Below are positions 37,564 through 47,500 of a stretch of DNA of 64,000 bases, piece by piece. The notes below the pieces were generated by a model. That model was not told the origin of the DNA and did no database searches. It saw nothing but the letters and a program-made list of their open reading frames with translations. Source of the DNA: Pedobacter steynii (lineage in GTDB: Bacteria > Bacteroidota > Bacteroidia > Sphingobacteriales > Sphingobacteriaceae); contig NZ_CP017141.1 in NCBI RefSeq assembly GCF_001721645.1, positions 4,092,001 through 4,156,000 on the forward strand. Reading direction: 5' to 3'. Numbering within the stretch: position 1 is the stretch's first letter; each line of letters starts with the position of its first letter. A program made the translations under genes and the position numbers.

Positions 37564-39120
37564 ATGATATTTCAGCATAAACTAATTGAAAGTCTCAACC
37601 GTGGAAAAGAAACTATAGCCATTGAGTATCAAGATAGAAAAGTATCTTATGCTCAATTAATAGCGGATGCCAACCGCATAACGAAGAGGTTACTTGATGA
37701 TCAGATACCGCATGGTACCTATATCGGAATAATTTTAGATGACAAAGCGGATCTGATTAAAGCTATAATAGGAATTGCCAATGCAAGATGTGTGTTTGTT
37801 CCTATAGATCGTTCCTGGCCTGCTGGTAGGTTGGAAGCTATTAAGACAAATTTGAAGCTGAGCCACATCATTACTTCGGGATCTCTAGTGGAATCCAGGA
37901 TTTCCGTATCAAATATATACCACCTGGAAGATTTGATAGGGGAATCTGTTCCTACGGAGACTTCTTCTCTTATTTATCCTGGTTTCGAAGAAGAAGATAG
38001 CCTGTATATTTATTTTACTTCTGGTTCAACCGGTATTCCTAAAGCTATTATTGGAAAAAATTCTAGTTTGACTCAGTTTTTGAACTGGGAAGCAGAAGAA
38101 TTTGAAATTGATAATTCATTTAGAGTAAGTCAGCTGATCAGTCCATATTTTGATGCATTTTTAAGAGATGTTTTTCTACCCCTGTTTACTGGTGGAGTAC
38201 TTTGTATACCTCCGGATCACGAAGATTTCTTTACTCCTGAAAGAATGTTCGACTGGTTAGAACAGTCGAACATTTCATTGATTCATTGTGTGCCGAGTGT
38301 TTTCAGATTAATAAAAGACCATAAAGGACTTAGGGAAGACAGTTTTAAACATTTGAAGTATATTCTTTTATCAGGTGAGAAGATCGTTCCCGATGAATTT
38401 AGAAACTGGTACCAGATCTTTAAGGATAGGATTCAGTTATGTAATTTATATGGCACTACGGAAACAACACTGATCAGGGCATTTTATAGAATTAAGCCTG
38501 CAGATGTTTCCAAGAACAGGATACCAATCGGTAAACCTATCGCTGATACGGAACTGTTGGTTACAAATAAGGACTTCAAACCATGTAATGTTTTAATATC
38601 AGGTGAATTGTACATTATTTCCGATTTCCTTAGTAAAGGATATCTTAATGCAGCAGAACTGACTGCCGAAAAATTCATTCTGATTCATTCTGGACCTTTC
38701 GAGGGAAGAATGGCATTTAGAACGGGGGATAAGGCTAAAATATTACCTGATGGCAATTATGAACTTCTTGGAAGAGAAGATCGTCAGGTAAAATTAAGAG
38801 GAATCAGGATTGAACTGGATGAAATTGAAAATGTATTGATACAATCAGCATTGGTAAAGAATGCCGTTGTCATTAAATGGACAAGGTCGAATGATACTGA
38901 AGGAAGTCAGGATATCGGAAACCAGGAATCGATTATTGCATTTGTTATTAAAGCGGAAAATCTAGCACATACTTCTTCTCTCGAGGACAAAATTCACAAC
39001 TATCTAATGGCTATTTTACCGGCGTATATGATGCCTGCCGGTATTTTGTTGATGACTGAATTTCCGCTATTGGGGAATGGGAAAATTGATCATAAAAGAC
39101 TAGCAGAAGCGTATGAATTA
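37564..39120 (+). other. Adenylation domain A7, unassigned atypical clade
   Basis: Code by alignment: D, A, R (FDAFLRD), H (before CVPS), L, S (ILLSGE), L, L, I (NLYGTTETTLI), K: DARHLSLLIK. I do not recognise it. GTTETT replaces the usual GPTExT. It is the A domain nearest to the CmlA-type hydroxylase gene. Confidence 0.5.
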
Positions 39121-40722
39121 AGTCATGAATCAATATTGGTAGCTCCTGTCAACGATATAGAAAGAGCTCTGCTGATTATCTGGAGAGAGACTTTGGGTGT
39201 GTCGGAAATATCAACCGAGGATAATTTTCATAAAATAGGTGGGAACTCTTTAAGCATGATGAAATTAATCGCCAAAATATATGCCCGTTTTAAGGTGCGG
39301 TTTCCGCTGAGCGATCTTTTTAAAATGTTGACGATCACAAGTCAGGCTACTTATATTAAAAATGCGATCAGAAATGAGTTGTTTGAAATTAAAAAAGCAC
39401 CGGAAAAGGAAACTTATTATTTGTCCTCAGCTCAGGAGCGGTTATATTTCCTTTATGAACTCCATAAGCAGAGTACAGCTTATAATTTACCTGTTGCATT
39501 TGAAATTACCGGTAAAGCAGATACAGATAAAATCCAACAGACTTTTATCGCTTTAATTGAAAGACATGAGATTTTAAGGACTAAATTTGTAACAGGCCTT
39601 GATACTGTTTATCAGGAAATTGCTCCGGGACTTGATTTTGAGTTGGAAAACATATCAGGCGAATCAATAGCCGAAGCCATTGATTCTTTTATAAGACCTT
39701 TTGACTTAAATAAGGGACCTTTGTTCAGAGCTGCCCAGCTGACAGCTGAGGGTAGAAATTTTCTTGTTTTCGATATTCATCATATCGCTTGTGACGGGCT
39801 TTCTCAAATTAATATCTTTTCTGATTTTCTAGACCTGTATGCGGATAAAGAACTTAAGCCATTGATTTTTAGGTATGTGGACTATAGCGAATGGGAGAAA
39901 AACTTCCGGGAAACTTCAGAATATAATTTGCAAAAAGGTTTTTGGACGGAGATGTTCAGCGGAAGAGTTCCCAAACTGGAGCTGCCCGTAAGTGCATCAT
40001 TGCAAGAACGAAATGAAGAGTCGGGGGCTCAGGCAAATTTTGAAATAGAAAGCAGTCTGATATCGGATTTGGTTACAAAAACCGGAACAGACGGTATCAC
40101 CGCTTTCTCCGCTTTACACTCCGTTTTCTTCTTGTTTATGACCCAGTTAACGGGGCAGGACGACCTGGTAGTTGGTACCATGTCTTCCGGAAGGTTACAA
40201 CAGGGACTCGAACCATTAGTTGGCATGTTTTCAAGAACGCTTCCTGTAAGATATAAGGTGGATGCAAGGAAATCGTTTAATGATCTGGTAAAAGAAGTGA
40301 ATCAGCTTTTGATTCAGATACAGAGTCATCAACTATATGATCTCGCGGATATTCTGATCGAAGTAAATAAGAATAATGGTGTTTCGGAAACGCAACTGTT
40401 TGATGTGATGTTTGTTTATCAAAACTATGATAAGAACAGATTAGGCCTGGAAAATACCAGTTTTTCTTATCATGAATTTGAGCATAAAGCGACCAAGTAC
40501 CCTCTTTCTTTAGTTGTCAGCGAATCTGCCAGTGTGTTTAACTTTAGAATGGAGTATGCAACCCGGTACTTTTCTCCATCTGATATTGAACGGTTGATTG
40601 CAGAATTCCAAACATTGGTGATCACACTTTCTGAAAGGCCAGATACTGAATTAATTGATCTGATCAGTAATACTGAACAGTCTTCTGAATTTATAGAAGA
40701 TGATATTTCATTTAATGTCTGA
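37564..40722 (+). CDS. NRPS subunit: A-T-C
   Basis: A 1052-residue protein that starts directly with an adenylation domain (1-519), then carrier (525-595, KIGGNSLS near 560) and condensation (605-1035, SSAQERLYFLYEL, HHIACDG near 739). It has no N-terminal C domain: the C at the end of the 21435-33845 subunit must serve this A-T, so the module is split between proteins with two accessory genes between them. The A domain is atypical: its core A3 reads SGSTGIPKA (Gly to Ala), and it has PYFDAFLRD where others have FDxxxxE. Its terminal C presumably condenses onto the first carrier of the next subunit. No docking domain is obvious at its N-terminus. Confidence 0.9.
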   Translation: MIFQHKLIESLNRGKETIAIEYQDRKVSYAQLIADANRITKRLLDDQIPHGTYIGIILDDKADLIKAIIGIANARCVFVPIDRSWPAGRLEAIKTNLKLSHIITSGSLVESRISVSNIYHLEDLIGESVPTETSSLIYPGFEEEDSLYIYFTSGSTGIPKAIIGKNSSLTQFLNWEAEEFEIDNSFRVSQLISPYFDAFLRDVFLPLFTGGVLCIPPDHEDFFTPERMFDWLEQSNISLIHCVPSVFRLIKDHKGLREDSFKHLKYILLSGEKIVPDEFRNWYQIFKDRIQLCNLYGTTETTLIRAFYRIKPADVSKNRIPIGKPIADTELLVTNKDFKPCNVLISGELYIISDFLSKGYLNAAELTAEKFILIHSGPFEGRMAFRTGDKAKILPDGNYELLGREDRQVKLRGIRIELDEIENVLIQSALVKNAVVIKWTRSNDTEGSQDIGNQESIIAFVIKAENLAHTSSLEDKIHNYLMAILPAYMMPAGILLMTEFPLLGNGKIDHKRLAEAYELSHESILVAPVNDIERALLIIWRETLGVSEISTEDNFHKIGGNSLSMMKLIAKIYARFKVRFPLSDLFKMLTITSQATYIKNAIRNELFEIKKAPEKETYYLSSAQERLYFLYELHKQSTAYNLPVAFEITGKADTDKIQQTFIALIERHEILRTKFVTGLDTVYQEIAPGLDFELENISGESIAEAIDSFIRPFDLNKGPLFRAAQLTAEGRNFLVFDIHHIACDGLSQINIFSDFLDLYADKELKPLIFRYVDYSEWEKNFRETSEYNLQKGFWTEMFSGRVPKLELPVSASLQERNEESGAQANFEIESSLISDLVTKTGTDGITAFSALHSVFFLFMTQLTGQDDLVVGTMSSGRLQQGLEPLVGMFSRTLPVRYKVDARKSFNDLVKEVNQLLIQIQSHQLYDLADILIEVNKNNGVSETQLFDVMFVYQNYDKNRLGLENTSFSYHEFEHKATKYPLSLVVSESASVFNFRMEYATRYFSPSDIERLIAEFQTLVITLSERPDTELIDLISNTEQSSEFIEDDISFNV

Positions 40723-40849
40723 ACATCTTCGTCTCTAATTAGTCAGCCTTAGTAGACCAACCTTATTCCAAATTTTAACTAAACATATAGCCCATGGTTG
40801 TTTGTCTCTATGATTAGCAATCGTGGTTCTATTAGAACCACTGAATAAT

Positions 40850-41560
40850 ATGTCTGATAAATCTAAATTGAATATTAAAGCAATTGAAGCCAATAGAAAT
40901 ATTGGTGCAAGATATTATTGGGAGGCCAGATTAGATGGTTTCGAATCCGAGTCTTATTTTAGCAATCCCGATCCGATCAGTAAACTAAATCATAGCGGAC
41001 AGCATGAATGTTTGTTGTCGGTTCCTTTAAATGTTCTTGCAGAATTGGATAAGGTTGCTCCCTCAGCAAAGAGTAAGCACGTCGTGTTTCTTTCCATTTT
41101 AACTGTTTTAGGTTATAAGTTTTCAGGCAAAGATGATGTTTGCATTTTGACTCCTTTTTATAAGGCTGAGATTGCAGAAATGACGAATGAAGTTATTCCA
41201 TTCAGGAGCAGCGATTTTTCTCAGCTTAAATTTCTGGAATTGCTTATTCATACAAAAAGCACACTTCTAAAAGATTTACATCAGGGCAATTACCCAATCG
41301 AGAAAATGTTCAGGCAGGGTTATGATCTACAGTCAGAACCTTCAATTGGATTGCTGGTTGAAGGTCTGCACACTGCCCAGGCATTTCAGGGATTAAATCC
41401 TGATCTCTTGTTTTCTTTCCATATCAGTGATCAGCTCCTGAAAATTAAATATAACAGTAAGCAGTATACGTTATCTTATATTGAATATATCGGAAATTGC
41501 TTTTTAAACCTTCTTTCTAAAGTACTTCTTAACATTCATATCCCTATCCGGGAGATCGAA
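40850..41560 (+). other. C-terminal lobe of a condensation domain (no catalytic motif)
   Basis: The sequence starts at the RYYWEARLDGF motif that normally follows the HHxxxDG half, and continues through HVVFLSILTVLGYKF and VIPFR to the C-A linker. The donor lobe with the catalytic His is absent, and no such sequence lies in the preceding 127 bp. It may be a remnant, or a docking or structural platform for the A domain. Confidence 0.75.
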
Positions 41561-44500
41561 GCGATCACTGAGGAAGAGAAAGAACAGATTTTGTACACCG
41601 CTAATGTTATAGAAAGCACTATTTCAAATCACACCACAGTGATTTCCTTATTCAGAAATCAGGCTCAACGTACTCCTCAGCATATCGCTTTTTCCGCTGG
41701 AGATCAAATTTGTACTTATCAGGAGCTAGATCAATGGTCTGATAAAATTGCAGGTTATCTTAACCAAAATTACGATATTAAGAAGGGAGATAGGGTCGGG
41801 TTATTTTTAGCACATGAAGCATGGTTGATTCCAGTGATTCTTGGTGTTTTAAAAGCCGGAGGGGTGTATGTACCAGTTGATCCGGCATATCCAATTCCTA
41901 AAATCAAGGCGATCACCAATGAAGCTGATCTAAAGTTAGTTATTGCCAGAGGAGGCGATGTAGCAGATTTATCAGACACCGTGATTCTGGACCTGGATAT
42001 ACATGAGCAGCTGATTCAGACATTTTCATTTGAAAATTCTTTAAGCATACCTGGAAGTGAGGATTTAGCTTACATTATTTTTACTTCGGGTTCCACAGGA
42101 AAGCCTAAGGGAGTGGTCATTCAGCATAGCTCTTTATTGAATTATATTTCCTGGGCGTCAGATTTTTACATTGGTAGTTCGAAGGCAACCTTTCCACTTT
42201 ATACTTCAATTTCATTTGATCTAACAATTACTTCAATTTTTACTCCACTGATATCCGGTAATAAGATCATTGTTTACCAGGATGCAGGTCCTGAGTTGAT
42301 CAATGCACTTTTTGTTGATGATGAAATCGATATTATTAAGTTAACGCCCTCGCATTTAAATATCGTCAGACATCTTGATCCTGTTTCGTGCGAGCATTCC
42401 AAAAAGAATAAGAAACTGATTGTTGGTGGTGAAGAATTATCCAGTCAGCTGGCTGCTGAAATTTATTTGCAGTTTGATAAACAGATCGATATTTATAATG
42501 AGTATGGACCTACTGAAGCCACAGTTGGTTGTATGATTTATAAATATGATCCATTGGATCAGTCATTTTCAGTCCCTATAGGTTATCCAATAAGAAATAC
42601 GGCAGTCTATCTTCTGGATAGTAATTTTAATCATGTTCCTGCAGGAAGCATTGGAGAGCTTTACATTGCCGGAGAAGGACTGGCAGCAGGATATTTCCGT
42701 CAGGAAGAATTGAGCAACCAGAAATTTATTGATAACCCTTTTGTACCTGAGTTGAAAATGTATAAAACAGGCGATCTTGCTATTCGTGATCTTGCCAATA
42801 GAATCGTATTCAGAGGGAGAACTGATGAGCAATTCAAAATTCGTGGTTATCGTATTGAGCCGGCTGAGATTGAGCGTAGTTTATTGCAGTTTGAAGGTGT
42901 AAACCAGGCTTTGGTTACGGTGATGATGCGTGAGGGAGAGAAATATCTGGTTGCCTATTACACTGCTGAAAATGAAATTTTTTCTCTTAGGGAATACCTT
43001 CTTGGAATTCTGCCTGCTTATATGGTTCCATCTTATTATGTTTGGCTCTCTGTATTCCCATTAAGTGCAAATGGGAAAATAGATAAAAAACTTCTTCCTG
43101 AAGCTGGGCCGGACCAGAAACAAAATTTCCAGGAACCAAGAACAGCGGGAGAAAAGGAACTGGCTCAGATCTGGGCGGAAATACTTCACCTGGATGCTGA
43201 AAAAATCAGCGTGAACAGAAGCTTCTTTGAACTTGGTGGTCATTCTCTCAAAGCGGTAAATCTGATGAACAGAATCAGGAAACAGTTGGGAACTGAAGTG
43301 CCACTTAAAGAAATATTTAACTGTGACACTATCAGTAGTTTATCCGTGTATATCAATGATATTGCTATCCGTTCAACTCAGGCTGCGATACAGGTCTCAG
43401 CAAATCACAGCTTTTATCGCCTATCTTCTGCACAGCAGCGGTTATATTTTTTATACGAATTAGACAAAGATTCGTTGGCATATAATATGCCTCAACTGGT
43501 TAGAATCAGCGGAGGAGTTGATCGTGAAAAGCTGATTAATGTCTTCTGTACTTTAATTTCCCGTCATGAAAGTCTGCGGACTAGTTTTGTGCAGGTGGAT
43601 GGGAGGGTATTTCAGACCATTGGGGATGGTTCCGATTTTCAGGTAGAAGAGTATACGGCTGTTGAGTCTGATCTGAATGAAGTAATCAATCAATTTATCC
43701 GCCCATTTGAGCTGGACAGTGCCCCTCTTATCCGTGTAGGGCTAGTTTCTGTTTCAAAAGACGAGGATGTGTTACTTGTGGACATGCATCATATTATTAC
43801 TGATGGGGTTTCTCAAGACTTATTAATCCGCGATTTTATAAAACTATATAGAGGGGAAGAGCTGCCAGTACTTCGTCTGCAGTATAAGGATTATTCGGAA
43901 TGGCAGCAAAGTGAAGAGGAAAAGGTCCATATCACTCAACAAAAAGATTTTTGGCTTGCAGAGTATGAGGAGTTGCCAGAAGTGCTTGACTTGCCGGTTG
44001 ATTATGCAAGACCAAAACAAAGAAGCTATAAAGGGGACAGTTATACTTTTGAAATTAGTGCACAGACGACAAATGCATTGAGGGAATTGGCCAGTCGTGA
44101 AGGAGCTACCTTGTATATGGTACTTTTATCGGTTTACAATATTTTCCTTGGGCATTTATCCGGCAAGGAAGATATTGTGGTTGGAAGTCCTGTTGCTGGA
44201 AGACGTCATGCTGATTTGGAAGATATAATTGGAATGTTCGTGAATACACTGGCTTTGCGTAATTATCCTAAAGGCGGATTAAATTTCAGGGAATTTCTAG
44301 GTGATTTACGTTCAGGGACACTCTCTTGTCTTGATCATCAGGATTTTCAATATGAGGAATTAGTGGAAGAATTAAAACTGACACGTGAGATGAATCGTAA
44401 TCCTCTTTTTGACGTAATATTTTCTTATGAAAATTTCAGTACTGAAGTGCTGGATATTTCCGGTCTAACAATGACTCCGTATAATCATCAGGAAAGGAGT

Positions 44501-47500
44501 TCAAAATTTGATCTGACTTTGGCGGTAAGAGAGGGGTTAGAAAGTTTATCATTTGCTTTTAATTATTCTACCGATCTGTTTACCACGGAACGCATCGTTC
44601 GATTTGGTGTTTATCTGGAACACATCATCGAAATGATATTGGAGAATCCGGATATTCGGTTGAGTGATATTAAATTATCAGGAGAAGATGAGGAGGCCTT
44701 TTTACTGGCATTAGGTCAGGGTGCAGTAAGGTCGTACAGTGAAGATCAAACTGTGGTTCATCTTTTTGCCGAGCAGGTGGTGAGCAGGCCTGACGCTATT
44801 GCACTGACTTTTAACGATCATCATATCAGCTATGTGGAATTGCATAAAAAGTCGGATTATATTGCAAATCTGTTAAAGGAACAAGGCGTCAAAAAAGGGA
44901 CACTGGTTCCGGTATTTACGGAACGTTCGTCAGCGCTGATTATTGGTATTTTAGGAATACTGAAGGCTGGAGGAGCCTATGTGCCGATTGATCCGGAATA
45001 TCCTGAAAGCCGGGTTACTTTTATGCTTAATGACCTAAATGCGAAAGTTATTTTAGCCGGGGCGACCTTCAAATCAGAAGAAGACCTCATCGTGTTGGAT
45101 CTGAATAAACTTCTTGAAAATTATGCGCCAAGCTCTGATTCTTTTTTAAGGGAATCCGTTGGGGGAGGAGACGTCGCTTATATAAATTACACTTCTGGCA
45201 GTACCGGTTATCCAAAGGGGGTTATGGTACCGCATAGGGCAATTCTAAGGCTCCTGGACTTGGAAAACATCATTTTTAGCAGAGATACCGTAACGCTCCA
45301 GCTATCCTCTGCGTCATTTGATGCCGCAACATTTGAAATATGGCCGGCACTCTTAAGTGGAGGCCGTATCGTAATTTACTCTGAAAAGCATGTTGATGTA
45401 AAGAAAATCAACCAACTGATCAGCAAACAGCAAATTAACACTTTATGGTTAACCTCTGGACTGCTTGATCAATGGGTAGATAGTAATATTGAAGATTTGC
45501 CGTTAAAATATTTATTATCTGGAGGAGATGTAGTACATGCTTCATCGGTGGTTAAAGTTTATGCTGCATTACCTGGTGTGACGGTCTATAACGGATATGG
45601 TCCGACAGAAAACACCACTTTCACCTGTTGCCATAAGATACCCCGTGACATAAGGGGAGATCAGCATATACCAATAGGTCGGCCAGTGTCTGGAACAAGC
45701 GTATACATTTTGAATAAGTATCAGCGGTTAAGTCCTTATGGTACTGTCGGAGAACTTTGTATCTCAGGAATTGGTTTATCTCATGGATATATTAACAATC
45801 AGGTATTAACCGATGAGAAATTTATACTAAACCCATACCTGGATGGCGCTTTAATGTATAGGACAGGAGATCTGGCTCGCTGGTCAGCGAATGGCTTTAT
45901 CGAATTTTTAGGAAGAACGGATGATCAGGTTAAGATTCGAGGATATAGGATAGAACCCAGGGAGATTGAAAAGAACTTGCTGCAATTAGGTGGAGTAAAG
46001 CAAGTATTAGTGGTATTAAAGGAGGGCGAGGCTGATAAGTATCTTGTCGCTTATTATGTTGCTGAGGTAGAAATAGAAGATGCCTCAATCCGAAAATTTC
46101 TACTGGAAATTCTTCCTGATTATATGATTCCCACTGGTTTTGTTTATCTGGACAGCTTTCCTTTAACCGTAAACGGAAAGATAGACCGGAGATCTCTGCC
46201 TGAAGTCGTGTTTTCTAAGGGGAAATATGAGGGGCCGGTTACGACTACCGAGCAGCAATTGATGAAAATCTGGTCAGAAGTATTACCTCTGAATATAGAG
46301 GAAATAGATATTCGCAGTAGTTTTTTCGATTTGGGCGGCCATTCTTTGAAAGCAGTAAGTGTGGTCAATCAGATCTGGAAAGAAATGGAAGTAGAGGTCC
46401 CACTTTCCGCAATTTTCGGTTATCAAGATATTCGAAGTCTTTGTGCTTATATTAATGATTCCGCCAGACATTCAGGGTATACTGAGATCTCGGCTTCAAC
46501 AAGGCATTCTTTTTATCATTTATCTTCTGCCCAGCAACGGTTGTATTTTTTACATGAACTTGATAAACATTCCATTGCTTACAATATGCCTCATCTCATC
46601 AGGATCAGTGGAAAAACTGACCGGACAAAGGTCAGCGCTACTTTCGCGCTGCTTATCGCCAGGCATGAGAGCTTACGTACCAATTTCATATGGAAAGATG
46701 GGGAAGCATTTCAGGTAATCGGAGACGGTTCAAATTTTTCAATGGAAGAGTATAATGCCATCGAATCTGAATTGAACGGAATAATAAATAGATTCATTCG
46801 TCCCTTTGATCTTAGTGAGGGGTCCCTAATTCGTGCCGGATTGGTTTCTATTTCTGAAGGAGAAGAATTGCTGATGATTGATATGCACCATATCATTAAC
46901 GACGGGATTTCTCAGGATATTCTGATCCGAGATTTTATGAAATTATATAAGGATGAAAAACTACCCTCATTACGCTTACAGTACAAAGATTATTCGGAAT
47001 GGCAGTTGAGTGATAAGGAACGGTTACGGATAAGTCAACAGAAAAAGTTCTGGCTGGAGGAATATCAGGATTTACCTGAGGTGATGGATTTACCTTCAGA
47101 TTTTGTGCGACCTAAAAAGCGAAACCATCAAGGTGGCGTTTATGCATTTGAATTGAACGAACAAACAACCCAGGATCTACGTGATTTAGGAGCAGAAGAA
47201 GGTGCAACATTATTTATGGTATTATTATCGGCATTCAATGTTTTGCTTGGTCGTTTGGGAAACAGGGAAGATATCGTGGTTGGAAGTCCTGTAGCCGGGA
47301 GGCGTCATGCTGATCTTGAAGGTCTGATCGGGATGTTCGTTAATACATTAGCATTGCGGAACTCCCCAGCAGGAAGTTTAAGTTTTAGAGAATTCCTAAG
47401 AAATCTGCGTTCTCGTACTTTATCTTGCTTTGAACATCAGGATTTTCAATATGAGGATCTTGTAGAAGAGCTAAAGTTAACACGTGATGTTAGCCGTAAC

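Noticed and set aside
40823-40849. GTG start for the fifth NRPS gene
   Set aside because: The nine extra codons add no recognisable structure; ATG 40850 is preferred.
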